Origin: Notospermus geniculatus | Lineage: Eukaryota; Nemertea; Pilidiophora; Heteronemertea; Lineidae | Assembly (NCBI GenBank): GCA_002633025.1 | Contig: NMRB01000095.1 | Span: forward strand, 70,126-134,125 | Direction: 5' to 3' | DNA length: 64,000 nucleotides | Shown here: piece after piece, positions 20,726-32,264 of the stretch | Layout of the letters: the number at the start of each line of letters is the position of its first letter | Position numbering within the stretch: position 1 is the first letter of the stretch | Translations under genes and position numbers: made by a program | The notes under the pieces: model-generated | Told to the model about the DNA's origin: nothing | Database searches by the model: none | What the model saw: only the letters and a program-made list of their open reading frames with translations

Positions 20726-21267
20726 CGTTATTAATTTTTTTAAGAAAGGAAAATTCGAACTAAAAAAAATGACACTGAGTTACTACGGGGTTAAGTATTC
20801 TCCAAATCATTTTATTGTTTGACCTCATTTTGGTTACACAATCACAGTCCAAACGCCAAAAAAACGCACCACTCGAAAAAACTGAACCAATGATATCAGA
20901 GAACAGGCCTAGGCAGACGAGCTCCCCAGTTAGGGTCAACAATATCATTGATAACAATTCCGAAGTTTGAATAGGCCACTGAAATCAGTGGGGGAAGACT
21001 TAAGTCACAAACACAAATACAAATGTCCAAACACATGTTTTTTTTATGGGAATTTCCAGCCTTATAGGATTACCTGCAGGGGTAGTATAATGTGTATTGT
21101 CCCCACCTGCACCCCACCCTACTACCATACAACATACTGCATGGCCTGCAGAACCACAAGAATCCGAACTACCGGTACCACCGCATGCACAGGACTAGAT
21201 TCTAAAACTCGACTTGCTTCCAGAGCACTGCCACACCGGGTTGAGTGTCTCAAATTTCAGGATCCTA

Positions 21268-21544
21268 CAGTACGTTGCACAATTGACCTCTCTTCCGTGG
21301 CACGCACCATCTGCGCACCACATGCAGCGTCATGCGCTTACCATTCTCCTATCTTCCATGGACGTCGCGCACCGTCTGGAAGGCACGTAGTGAAGACATA
21401 ACGTCATTCGCTCGTGGTGCGCAGAAGTCACACAGAAGAGACCCGTGACGCACCTGTACCATATACAATGAACTGAAGCGTACCATCCGCGTCACGTACG
21501 CGGCAGTTGTGCGGATAAAGGTAGGTCAATTGTGCAACGTACTG
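21268..21544. mobile_element. 277-bp element with CAGTACGTTGCACAATTGAC ends, TA duplication (A)
   Basis: Terminal repeats CAGTACGTTGCACAATTGAC and their complement, flanked by TA. Block B has the counterpart at 35353-35635 and an extra copy at 34915-35187. Confidence 0.85.
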
Positions 21545-22017
21545 TACTTCCTGTTTAACCTCGTCCCAGGCGAGTAAAACACAATGCAGAAATCCCTGGT
21601 TCAAGGTTGAAGCTGAAGTTTCGATTGGCGACACAGTGTGGCGCTGCTTCCAGAGAACAACAAGTCTAGTATTGAGAACAACATATAACTTGTGCCGACA
21701 TCCAGACAGAGAAGAAATGTGCAGAAATTGAATAACATGCACAAAGTGTCCTACCTTGCTGAGGGCTCCCCTCAACGGTTTAGTGCCCGAATAAAGCAAC
21801 TTGAACATGGCGATTTATTGGTACATCAACTCTCACCTTCACTCAATCACTGGCGGCATGAATTAAGAGATGGGATGTTGGATTAGAACAGAGGAAGTCT
21901 ATTAAGCATCGCACGTACAACAGACAGGAAGGTCCAAAAGCCTCAGCACACAGTCAAAACATTCATCCAACATTCTGATTACCGGTATGCTCAATTTGGA
22001 AAAAATTCAGCACAAAA

Positions 22018-22085
22018 TACATGTAGGTTAATCCACACGTAAAACTTTAAAGGCATTACGTGTGGATTAACTTACATGTATTTGC
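22018..22085. repeat. Short hairpin, block A
   Basis: TAGGTTAATCCACACGTAA is mirrored by TTACGTGTGGATTAACTTA around a 14-bp loop. It is conserved at 36174-36237 in block B. May be a tiny MITE. Confidence 0.75.
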
Positions 22086-23070
22086 TTTTTAATTTTTTCC
22101 AAGAGACCTTGTCCATTTTCTAGAAATAAGCGTAGGAATCTTTGTGGATAAGCCATCCTCTAAGTTTCCTATCTGTAGAGTAAAATACACATAACATCAG
22201 CAAATACTTTTGCCATTTCTTGGTAATTTTGATAACCAATGCCATAGTAGAGATGGCATTTGCAAACACAGGACGGATTCTGATATGCCGCCAGAGGGCC
22301 CTCCCTCAGACGTGAAAGGGTTAAGCCATATCCACCCATAATTTGAATTTCATTGAAATCATATGAAAATTTGACTGTGAACAGCCATGTATGACGACCG
22401 TCATAACACAACATGTGTTCGTTAAAATGCAGCATTGATCTGAAACTCAACTGACCGTACACCAACTCCAACGACATGTAACTGACGTATGTTTCATCAA
22501 AATCGGCCCAGCCGTTGCGGAGCTATCGTTGATAAACCTCGCGCCAAGGGGATTTGGAATGGAGAGTAGTTAAAAGGGAATATCAGTTCAAGCATAAGAA
22601 ATTATGTAAGCAAGTTATAGATATTTTTGCCAAAATACCTTATCCCCAGCTGCAGAGTTCTGTGGAACTGCCACCTACATTTAAACGCAAGAATTATGGA
22701 AGACTTTCCAAACCCAGGCACTCGACATTTATCACATTTTGAAGTCGATCAACAGTCAAATGGGTTTCACGTCAGGCTACAGCCCACCTCGAGCCTACAG
22801 TCAGTCATGGGAAAAGGACTTGTAAGCTCCTGTGCCAGCCCAGGAACAGGTTACCTTTCCAGTGGAGAGGGCCTTCCACACGTGCTTTGCCAGGACTTTT
22901 GAACAGTCCACCACATGACATTCCTGCCAACAAGAATCCCCGACCAGTCTTCAAAAGGAAGCTAAAAAAATTTCTATAGCAGCACAGTGTTGCCTGCCCC
23001 TGCACATTTATCCCAATATATGCCACTGATCACTCTTTACTAGAAATACCAAAATTTTAAATTATTACTA

Positions 23071-23226
23071 CAGTAGAACGTCCCCACTGCAAGGGCACCT
23101 CTCTATTGAGGACACCAACGTTCAGCCCAGATTTGCCATTGCTACCTTTTGACCCCGGAAAGTGAGAACACCTCTCTATTTAGGACAGCATCTGTCAGTC
23201 CCACAGGTGTCCTTAATAGAGAGGTT
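23071..23226. mobile_element. Pogo/Tigger-like MITE remnant, block B copy
   Basis: Positional counterpart of 7133-7289 with a few substitutions. Confidence 0.6.
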
Positions 23227-23564
23227 CCTAAGTACCAGTATTTCATATTCCATTGGTGGAGTACTTCATTTGTCTTATTTTGATCAACATTTTTTGCACC
23301 TCCTGGTCCCTAAGCCCCTTTTGGAATTTCTCTGGTAGACCACCCTTTCAACTTTCGTAATTTTTAGAAGTGGAGAGACTACTTCTGGAAGAAGTTATAT
23401 GAAAGAAGATTTCATCCTAATTTTCAAATTCATAGAGGAAAATGTACAAAATCAAAACTGAACAAAAGTCGTTTCTAAAAAGTAAATCCCAGGACCTTTA
23501 TATGAATTGAGGATGCCAAGAATAAGACCATTGCATTAAAGAAAAGAGTTGAGACCTTGTCAAC

Positions 23565-23723
23565 CGGTGATTCGCAGAGACGTTCGGTGGACGCTATCAC
23601 ATAATACTCTTTCTTTGTGGTGGAAGACCCTGGCGGAAGGTTGTATATGCAGACATTTGGACCTCGTGGGGGCAATGAACTGCACACACTGGTATGATCC
23701 GGAATCGACGATATCACACTACC
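23565..23723 (-). CDS. Candidate 4.1-like exon 12, copy B
   Basis: Counterpart of 7628-7786 with the same reading frame and the same weak splice sites. Confidence 0.45.
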
Positions 23724-26700
23724 CTGGTGCATTAATATCAAGAAAAAAGTGCTTTATTCTAAAGTGGTACTACATCCCTTTACCAGAAGTGAAATTCAGA
23801 AAATTTATGTTTCTTTCATGATCTTATGAAACTAATGACTATTGAAAATGGGGAGGGTTTAGCTCTTATGGGGAGTGGGGGATCAGGGAGACCAATAATC
23901 ATGTAGGCCCCCTACATGTAGTAGAGTCCCTGTAACTGCGTTGCAAGCACCACTTCCTTTCTCATACAAGGGACAGAATGGCCACATACGCCGCAACATT
24001 TCAAAATATCTGAGATCCTCCCCGTGATAAAATAATTTATAGTCCGGCACAGCCTTCGCGCGATCCCAAAGGAATGCGGAAATACGAAATCTGACAACAG
24101 CTTGCGGCTACCTAATTGTGTGTGTGAAAGTAGAGGAGAGTATAATTTGGTCACGCTGTCCAATCGGCTATTCAAGAGTCATTTATTGAATAAGATGTGT
24201 GGTCAGCGTGTGGTTTGTGGTAAGCCTACTTCCGCATTCCAATGGGTCGCGCGAAGGTTGTGTCGGACTATAAGACATATTTTATTGCCTTGAAATAAAT
24301 TACATCCCTTTCATAAATCCTACTCAAAAGAGTCATGTGCAACAAAGAAACACCCAAAAAAACTATAGGCCTACATCCAATATAGCTACATGTATTTGGA
24401 CTCGTCACCAAAAATATGGGGCCGTATTCAAAAAGGGTGATCATCAAGTGATTAAGACTTTTTAGACGCGTGTAACTTCACTATTTAAATGCACACACTT
24501 CCACCATGCATTTGACGAAGTCACACGCGTCTAAGTCTTAAACACCCTTTTTTACGCCCATGGTGTTTAAGTGGTAAAACAAGGGCCTGTAGTTCTGCAC
24601 ATAGACAACATGCATACATGCTGGGTACTGGACTGACTGGATTCAGTGCAAACACAATGGGCCAAATTCATAAAGGGTGTTTAAAACTTAAACGCGTGTA
24701 ACATCGTCAAATGCATGGTGGAAGTGTGTGCATTTGGTGAAGTTACATGCGTCTAAGTCTTAAACACCCTTTATGAATATGGCCCAATATGGAAATTGTT
24801 AAATTTTGAATGACTGTTAAATTTTGAATGACTGTTAAACACCTAACACTGTTAGGTTTCTTGTTATGGCGCCACTCAGAGTGTTAGACGGGATTCTGGA
24901 TTAGGAATCAGACACACATTTTTTGAAAAATTTTATACAGCATGCAAATGTGGACAAGATGCCACTTTAAATATTTTAACTTCTTGAAATTTGGTGACGC
25001 TAGCTGTACATCTTACTCTCAGTAAAACAATTTACAGGAATGTATGCAGTAACTATTATTTACATGATTGTGCCAAACTACGCTTATATAAAACTAAAGT
25101 GTCAGTGTTGAGATATGGTTCGCCCCGCCCTGCTGACCTCCGATGAAAAAACGTGGTGGGACCTTGGCAGGGGTAGTTGTTTCCCCAACTGATCACTGAC
25201 AAAAAAGAATAGGAGCTCCACATTTCCATTGCCTCAAACTCAAAGGATGAATTATGCTAACCTATTATTTTGAATGACTACAATAATCTGCATAACCGCA
25301 ACTTAAGAATAACGGTAACCATAACAATCGGCACTCCGTAAACTAACGGTGAATTATTCTTGTGTTTTAAGTTGAAATACACACCAACACTTTGAACTTG
25401 TGCATTAAAAATCAATGTGTCAGGTAATGGACTTGACGCCAGCATTCAAATTTCAGAACTTTTGAAATAAACCAAGGATTTTTTTATATACCGGTAAATT
25501 ACTATAACTGAAGAAAACATCAACATGGGATTGCAAGGCAAAAACCTATGACCCTGAATAACTGAAGGAACTTAATGAAATGGCAAGCATCAAATAAACA
25601 TAAAAATTTCAGATCACAGCACGTTTTTGTTCCAAATAGTATGCATATCTTTTCTGGCCGCCTTGGTACAAGCAGGGGGCAGAGGGCAAACCTATCCCAA
25701 AACTGACACCCTCTATATAAGCAGACACTGGTGAAATAAACAAGAGCTCAACAAGAGCTCAGTGTGCCCCCTTTCTTACCTCTTCTAGTGGAGCGGGATG
25801 GCTTAAGTGCTCCGAACTGCCCGACCCCTGGCGGTAATGTGCTGGGGAGAAGCCGATGTCCGTCTGATTCATACGGCCATTGTAATTGAAGCTGTGGTCT
25901 CCTCTCTGACTGCCCATAGTACCGTAGCCTAGAAAATGGGAGAAAATCAAAAAGAATGGCTGAAAAATATACAGTCTGTCCCAGAAAATTATGCAGCATG
26001 AATCTCGTGCCCAGGATTCTTAAATTCTAGCCGAGAGCACAATAAATACACTACGGTATTTAGATCTCCTAGGTACGAGGTCATGATCGGCATAAGATTC
26101 ATTGGACTGTCTGTAACAACAGACCAGCAACTGCAAGGCCAGCATTGAATTCACCAGTATGGGCAAACTCACCCAGAGGGGATGGAAACGACTGGTTTTT
26201 AGCAAATGCTCTTTGGTCGAGTTGTCAGGGGACAAAAGTGAGATTAGTAAAGAACAGCGTCCTCAAAAAAGACACTTTACCAAATGTAGATCGCAATCGT
26301 TAACCCAACACCACATACTACGAAGGTCTTCTATATCAAAGTTTCTATGTGCCCAGGGGCCTGTTTCAAAAAGTGACTTGAAGCTAATGGAAACGAAAAT
26401 GCATTGAAGTTATGGTACATTAGCTTAAAGTCGCTTTATGAAACAGTCCCCAGGTTTAAAGGAAAATTCCATTTGACAACAGAGAACACTGGAGATCGCC
26501 CGTAACAACAACACTAACGTTAACACTTTTTATTTCTTTTCAGCTACAAATATGAATAGTGTTACCAGTAAATGTAGTGCTAGCAGGACGATTTCTTGCA
26601 CTCGCTGCAATATGTGACCCGGCACAATAAAATGAGTCAGAATGCGCAGAGAAGAAGGCCCAAAATATCCAAGGTGACACCAACAGTTTGTTGATTTCAG

Positions 26701-29700
26701 GATTGTCTGCCCATTGTGAAATTTGACTTTGTCGATTTCTGTAATTGTTGTCTGGTGTCATCTTCGGTCTTTTTCTGTGCACATTCCGACTCATTTTGTT
26801 GTGCCGGATCACATGTTGTTATTTGATGATGTCGTTGAGAAATCCTGACAGCAATAGCCGTCTATAACACCAAACAGGAATGTTCCTTTAACTGGTTTCA
26901 GACCGCTCACAGCAGCTTACACAACGTCAAACATCACGGAGGGTATTTCGGGCACTAGAGGTGACCATTACGTGATTATCCTTCCCTATTATCATTACGG
27001 TATGTGTAAATACCAAAAGTGTTACTGGATTTTTTGCAGCCATGTCACTAACACATGCAACATAGCGTGTATTCTGGAAACATCTCCAGTACAGCAGGAC
27101 TAGTTCAGACGTCGGCTGATATGAATATTTAGTAAATGCTTTTACTGGCAGTTTTGTACAGAGCCCTCAAATGCATTTGTATAGCACACAAAAAGTAAAA
27201 GCATTTACTTCATCTTTTCTAAACTTCTCATTACGTACGTCAGTACTTGTAGAGTATGCTACCCGTGGGGTAGTGGTCAGAGTAAATTACAAAGCGGAGA
27301 CAAAAGCAAAACATTCCGCAAAATTCTTGCAACTTTTAAACAGTGACTGACGTTCACTTTTGTGTGAGTATCGTATGTATATGTACCTTCCATTAAGTTA
27401 AGCCGTGTGAGCGAGCCTGCAAGATAAGCATGAATAGGATTAATATAGGAAGCATAGAAAGGAGTTATGGCACTACAGGGTGAATACAGCAATATGTACA
27501 GGAAGCATATTTTCATGTACAGTACCGGTAAGTTAATTTTTATGTACAGTAAGTGAATTTTTATGTAGAGTAAGCTAATTTTGCATCCCTGATGGGGTAA
27601 GCCCCTGTCATCTAATAGGACAGAACCTAGGATAAGCTCAAATCAACTGTGCTGTCTATAGTTCAGAGTATTAAAGAAGTTATCAGTCTCAGTCAGGTCA
27701 AGTTTAGCGTGTTCGACTACTTACACCGCCCAGGCACTAGCACTTTCTCAAACCTGTGCATTGGAGGCCAATAAAAGAACACTGTTGTGTTAGACACGAG
27801 TAAAGTGTCATGGTGGATGCGCTCTGATTGGCTGATTGTCCGCCATGACACTTATTCGTGTCTAACATGACAGCGTTGGATTTCTTTTGCACGCCAATGT
27901 ACAGCTGATGTATGCGAGGGTGTGCGTACATCTACGTTCAGAAGTGACATCATGCTCTGCATGCTGGGATACTTCCCGGAGTAACGAGCTCAGGGGGAGG
28001 GTTAGTAGCGCCTGGCGTAACAGGCCTGACTTGGAGAACTTCCGGTAAATAAAATGCTGTCGTGCCAGGCCGGTGTACGTGCGAGTAAGAAATAGAACAC
28101 ACTAGTTACATGTAATAGGCAGGAAGCAAGAAGACGAATAAGAACATAAAGCAACACAATTTCGCAACCTTAATGCAAGAAACAGCACACATGCTTAAAT
28201 AGGAACCTGGCAAGGCAATCCGCCAAAATAGGTTCAGTCCCATTAGATTATAGCCGATACAGTACACTTGTACAGTCTAACCAGNACGTAGGCCCGGGGT
28301 GAAAGGGGCTTTGCCCAAAACTGGTGGAGGTATCAGGATTTTCTCACTTACCCAAACCTGGTGTAGGTCCACACCGTACATCGCCAGCTTCATGGCATTC
28401 TCAAGAAAGTGAACATCAGCGTCGGCAGGAGTTTGACCGTTGTGCACTTTGTGAAGCTCGGCGATCCTCTGTAGGAGTTCCGGTGTCTGATTGGGTAGGA
28501 ATTGATAATCGGCGAGGTACATGATGCCCTGGGCTGTTTCCTCATCGTAGTCACCTATTTCTGATTGAGCAGTGTAAGACCCAAGGATGGCGGCAGTAAG
28601 CATTGAACATGGCAACCTAGGAAGGAATAAGAGAGAACAGCTAAGCCAATTAGCTAATGTTATTCTTGTTAACTTAATCATATTTGCCTGCCTGTTTCAG
28701 GCCTTGAAATGTGAGGTGTGGGAGAGTGATTGCTCTCCTCGTGAAAAATAAAACTCTATTGTTCATGAGGAAAGCAATTACTCTCCCACACCTCAAATTT
28801 CAAGGCCTGCTGTTTTTCCTCTACTTATCTACATCCAGTGTCCAGCAGACGGAATTTCCTGTCAAATTACATGTATCTCACATCCCATGTGCTATTGATT
28901 GAAAAATATTTGAAGAAAAGTTGTTCTTATCAATGATATGAAGAAATTTTCTTCTTTTTTTTAAAAATTTACTTACAAGGCCTACAGAAAACTTCAACAG
29001 AAGATACTGTCTGCCGAAACCTATGGGCAGACGATTTACATGTTGTTCGAAGAGACAACTTATTTTCAAATCATTTCCCCAAACTAATTCAACTATTGCA
29101 CAGATAAAAAGAAACCTGAACTCACCTTCCAATGTTGATATCATTTCTAACTTGCTGACATAAGAAGTAGCGAGTAATGTCCTCCTTCATGACAGTTGGT
29201 TCTGGTGAATAGAATTTAACCCGGAATTCAAAATCCCAGTCACTTTCTGAAAAATAAACGTGTCTGTCAGCTGTCACAGTTTCATGATAAAAAATTCCAT
29301 TCAAAATCGAAGCATTACTGGTAGATTTATGCCTTCACATATAAGTCCAAGAGATTTCACTTACTGTTTAGCTGATGGCTTATCTTCTTATCAGGATCCA
29401 ACCAGAACTGCAAAAAATAACACGATAAATGTCTCAAGACGGATATTCACTTTTACCTACTGTATACGTAAATATTTTCGCGAATAAAAATTACCGCGAA
29501 AATCGCGAATACCGGTACCCCCCGCGAATAATATTACAGACGAACCATTTTCCAATCGCCAACGATCCCGTAATAAATTGTGGTTTGCACTGAATTACAC
29601 CATGCACCATTGAAAATGCAGTGTTTTTGAAATCTTACATCGGACCCAACCGCGAATATTTATCCACGCGAAAAGGTACTTTCGGACCCCAACTGCTAAA

Positions 29701-31356
29701 TATTTTAGCCGCGAAAATATTTGCGTATACGGTAAATTTATCTCGGTTGTTTTGATCCCAGCCTTTTTTCCCCGATTTTAATTCAGTGGCAGTGCAGTAT
29801 CTTTTTAACTTACCCAAATTTTTTGATAAACATATGTAAGGCCAAAATAGTTCGTCTCTACCAGACTCTGATTTTCACATATGACATCATGGAGAACTTG
29901 GCCTCTTGCACTTTTCTGAAAAAGAAGAGATCGAAAGGTAAATGTGACCCGGTCTGTGAAAACCCGGCCAAAGTCACTGGGGAATGACATAGGCCTTGAT
30001 CATACCTGCCCTTTGTTGCACAATCGATAAGGCTTTATTTGCCACTAACAGACCGTCGTTTCTTCATTGTGATGGCACTCCCTACATAACTTATCAACCC
30101 TGTGGTGTTCAGCAACTTTGGCTGGGTTTTGCCGGACTGGGTCACAAATAGTAAACCTAGTAGTAGATCCCGACTTTACCACTCAAGTAACAGACGAAGA
30201 GAAGAGCCACAACACGTACCTCAATCTCCACCTCCAGAGTCTCGCCATCCAACATAAGAATTCTTGCCAACGTCATCCGTGGATTCCTAACTTGTGGCCT
30301 CGGCGGAGGTTTCTCCTTTTTCTCTTTTGGCGTCTTTTCCCGCTTACTCTGCCGCTCCATTTTCTCCTGTTCTTTCTGCTCCTTCTTTTCCACAGCAGAT
30401 TTTCCCTTTTCTTCCTTGGCCAACCGCGCCTTTTCTTCTTTTTCCTCCTTAGCTCTTCGGGCTTTTTCCTCTTTCTCTTCTTTTGCGATCCTGAAAGTAC
30501 ACTTTCTGACATTATCCTGTGACCTAGGGAGTGGTGATTCTTCAGGATCAGTTTTTAGCTTCAAGGATATTCCAGAAAACCCAGGGGCCATGCAAAAATT
30601 GTATCTCAACATACCTCGCTTTTTCCTCCTTTTCTAACTTGGCCAGTCTCGCCTTTTCCTCTTTTTCAGCTTTTTTAGCTCTTTTGGCCTCTTCCTTGGC
30701 CTCCTTGTCTGAGATAGGATGCCAGGATTCCTCTTCTGCATGTGCTGCTTCTTCCTCACCCAACTGCTCCCCGTCTTCGAAATCTTCTGGGGCTTCTCCT
30801 AGATGGAGGTGGAAAATTGATTGAAATCGACATCATCGACTATAATTGCATACAAGCAAAACGCATCAAGACTCAAACCAGTTGCACACTGTTCTGCCAG
30901 CATCTGCCGACAAGCACACTTCAAGGCATTTGCTGTGCCCGTCATGATGACAGGCACAAATTACAGGGTTTTTTACTGCAATAATCCATTACATGTACAT
31001 GGCAGGCACTGAATCTGTGGTGGAAGACACCAAAATAAACTGGTCTGCCACTTTGTCAGATGCTTTCATAAAATTACTTTGAGGCTTGCAAAGTGCCTCG
31101 CAGTAGGCCTACCGGTAGTCCGCAGGTTACCACAGTTTCAGCCTTGCATCTGCCAGGCAACACATTACACTTCAATGAGATGAGATCAACGTGAAAACTT
31201 ACTTGTAACTGGCGATGATGCTACAACATCGCTACTGAACTCAGGTTCAGAAAAATCTTCATCATCGTGATGAGCCCTGAGTCTCGGAGGAGTACCTTCC
31301 GACTCGGTTACTGTCTCGTCAAAGGAAGGCTTGTGGGTGGAATCTTGGGTCTGATC
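23565..31356 (-). CDS. EPB41L: Protein 4.1-like gene, copy B, interrupted by an assembly gap
   Basis: Second copy of the same minus-strand gene with ten of the twelve exons: 31356-31203, 30798-30615, 30490-30220, 29915-29814, 29407-29365, 29246-29126, 28616-28352, 27416-27387, 25928-25780 and 23723-23565. All exon lengths and splice phases equal copy A. Exons 8 and 9 (F3 lobe and FERM-adjacent region, together 424 nt) are absent, and a single N at 28285 marks the place. Joining exon 7 to exon 10 would shift frame, so the assembled copy cannot encode an intact protein. The loss is at an N, so a missing-sequence artefact is more likely than a real deletion. Confidence 0.88.
24040..24270. mobile_element. 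231-bp MITE with TAGTCCGGCACAGCC ends, block B only
   Basis: Starts TAGTCCGGCACAGCCTTCGC and ends AGGTTGTGTCGGACTA, flanked by TA on both sides. Block A has the intact target (AATTTAAGACAT near 8090), so the insertion and TA duplication are directly visible. Confidence 0.92.
24418..24560. mobile_element. Hairpin MITE, GGGTGTTTAAGACT family (B)
   Basis: Counterpart of 8233-8380. Confidence 0.8.
24658..24787. mobile_element. Hairpin MITE, GGGTGTTTAAGACT family (B, second)
   Basis: Counterpart of 8478-8608. Confidence 0.85.
25780..25928 (-). CDS. EPB41L: 4.1-like exon 11, copy B
   Basis: 149 nt, same phases as 9566-9714. The peptide is the same apart from one Arg-to-His change (QRGDHSFNY). 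Confidence 0.85.
26355..26453. mobile_element. Small hairpin element (B copy)
   Basis: Counterpart of 10158-10266, with AGTGACTTGAAGC and GCTTTATGAAACAG arms. Confidence 0.7.
26613..26814. mobile_element. TGTGACCCGGCA palindromic MITE, block B only
   Basis: About 200 bp with TGTGACCCGGCACAA at the left and TTGTGCCGGATCACA at the right; AATGAGTC/GACTCATT inner arms. Block A reads through without it near 10420. Same family at 38253-38453 and 42762-42964. Confidence 0.9.
27387..27416 (-). CDS. EPB41L: 4.1-like 30-nt microexon, copy B
   Basis: Identical to 10997-11026 (SLTRLNLME), with CTTATCTTGCAG acceptor and GTACAT donor. Confidence 0.7.
27710..28115. mobile_element. TTACTTCCAC-family element, intron of copy B
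   Basis: Positional counterpart of 11350-11755. Confidence 0.7.
28285..28285. other. Single-N contig join inside the 4.1-like gene copy B
   Basis: Left of the N matches block A up to about 11925; right of it matches block A from about 13691, inside the right terminal inverted repeat of the hairpin element at 13254-13713. The join falls at a structure likely to stop sequencing or assembly. Confidence 0.9.
28352..28616 (-). CDS. EPB41L: 4.1-like exon 7 (FERM F2 lobe), copy B
   Basis: 265 nt. One amino-acid difference from copy A was noticed (FLPNQTPE here, FLPDQTPE in A). The acceptor is CTTCCTAG. It lies 66 nt to the right of the single N at 28285, which replaces exons 8 and 9. Confidence 0.95.
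28699..28809. mobile_element. 111-bp hairpin MITE, block B only
   Basis: CAGGCCTTGAAATGTGAGGT and ACCTCAAATTTCAAGGCCTG form the ends; GGGAGAGTGATTGCT and its complement are inner arms. Absent from the counterpart near 15560 in block A. Confidence 0.88.
29126..29246 (-). CDS. EPB41L: 4.1-like exon 6 (F1-F2 linker), copy B
   Basis: 121 nt encoding [16 protein letters not shown] and [16 protein letters not shown], as in copy A. Confidence 0.95.
29365..29407 (-). CDS. EPB41L: 4.1-like exon 5 (43-nt WLDP exon), copy B
   Basis: Identical in length and phase to 16085-16127; encodes [14 protein letters not shown]. Confidence 0.92.
29453..29734. mobile_element. MITE with TATACGCAAATATTTTCGCG ends (B)
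   Basis: Counterpart of 16177-16462. Confidence 0.8.
29814..29915 (-). CDS. EPB41L: 4.1-like exon 4 (FERM F1), copy B
   Basis: 102 nt encoding the same [14 protein letters not shown]...YFGLTYV peptide as copy A, with the same splice sites. Confidence 0.94.
29943..30146. mobile_element. MITE with TGTGACCCGGTCTG ends (B)
   Basis: Counterpart of 16671-16874. Confidence 0.75.
30220..30490 (-). CDS. EPB41L: 4.1-like exon 3 (Lys/Glu helix, F1 start), copy B
   Basis: 271 nt, counterpart of 16948-17218, encoding the same charged helix and [19 protein letters not shown]. No amino-acid change was noticed. Confidence 0.9.
30615..30798 (-). CDS. EPB41L: 4.1-like exon 2, copy B
   Basis: 184 nt, counterpart of 17342-17525. 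The acceptor is CCATCTAG where copy A has CCATCTCAG (a 2-nt shortening), but AG is kept and the frame is unchanged. Confidence 0.85.
31203..31356 (-). CDS. EPB41L: 4.1-like exon 1 seen, copy B
   Basis: Same 154-nt acidic head exon as 18017-18170, with the same GTAAGT donor and a TAG acceptor. Differences from copy A are few. Confidence 0.8.
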
Positions 31357-31723
31357 CTACAATGAGGAAAGGAAGGAAATCATTGAAATCTAACCAAAAT
31401 AGAATAATTGCACAAAGTTGCATCATTTTTTTGGAGATTTAGTCAACCTCAAGGAGTTTGCGCTTGCGTGCACAGGGTGGACATGGTGGAGGAGATGGAC
31501 ACCTCAAACTCAAAGTAGGGGTGCTACTCCTGTTGTCAGTGCATGAATTGAACTTCCTGTATGGCTATTCCATGGTCACGGACGTGACTTTTTTTCACTC
31601 ATTCAGTGCTGTTTCTGCAAATTTTGGAACCACAGAAAGATGTAATACCCTTCATCATACCCTGGCATGAATTAAGTTCGTTGTGATTCATAATGAGGTA
31701 CCGGCAGACCTAATCCACGACGC

Positions 31724-32108
31724 GGCGCTGACTATCAACTCGGTCATAACTGCGTCATTGAAAGTGAGGCTAACGTTATTTTCCAATTAATTCTGAATAG
31801 CACACCCTGTTTCTAGGCCAAATATAACTAAAACATTGCACTCAATTTCTGATTTTAATTTTCTATCATTAAGTACAGAAGTGCTAAAATATATCTCATG
31901 GCTTTTGAGCAAAAATCTCTGCGGGAACATGATGAATTTAATCGATAAAATTGACCATTTTAGCGTAAACGACAGGCGAATGGTCGACGTCGTGGGTTGT
32001 GAATGACGCAGTTTTTGTAACGTCAGAATGACGCACGATGCCTGATGACGTTCAACAATCGCAAAGGCATGCGCACCTGCGTTTTAACCGAGTTGATGAT
32101 CAGCGCCT
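31724..32108. mobile_element. 385-bp inverted-repeat element, block B
   Basis: GGCGCTGACTATCAACTCGG at the left and CCGAGTTGATGATCAGCGCC at the right, with ACTGCGTCATT and AATGACGCAGT inside. Confidence 0.75.
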
Positions 32109-32129
32109 TCTTTTGTTTGCCGGTACCCC

Positions 32130-32264
32130 ATTAGTGCACTGTTTGATAAATAGTTGTGTCACGGACGTGACATCAACCGTGACATCAAACATGTCATGTC
32201 CCTGACATCAGAAGTCAAACATGTCAAGTCCGTGATGCAACTTATTAGCAAACAGTGCACTAAT
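32130..32264. mobile_element. 135-bp MITE with ATTAGTGCACTGTTTG ends
   Basis: ATTAGTGCACTGTTTGATAA and TTAGCAAACAGTGCACTAAT are inverted; GACATCAAACATGTCA and ACGGACGTGACA words recur inside. Confidence 0.8.

Larger units (their letters stand above)
6628..22480. repeat. Block A of a 15-kb duplicated segment
   Basis: Homologous in the same orientation to 22567-37022. Homology starts at TAGTTAAAAGGG and ends at ACGACATGTA in both. The copies differ by scattered substitutions and many transposon presence/absence differences. A-only material: 13254-13690 with neighbouring gene exons (gap in B), 14073-15530, 19485-19658 and about 20015-20790. Confidence 0.95.
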
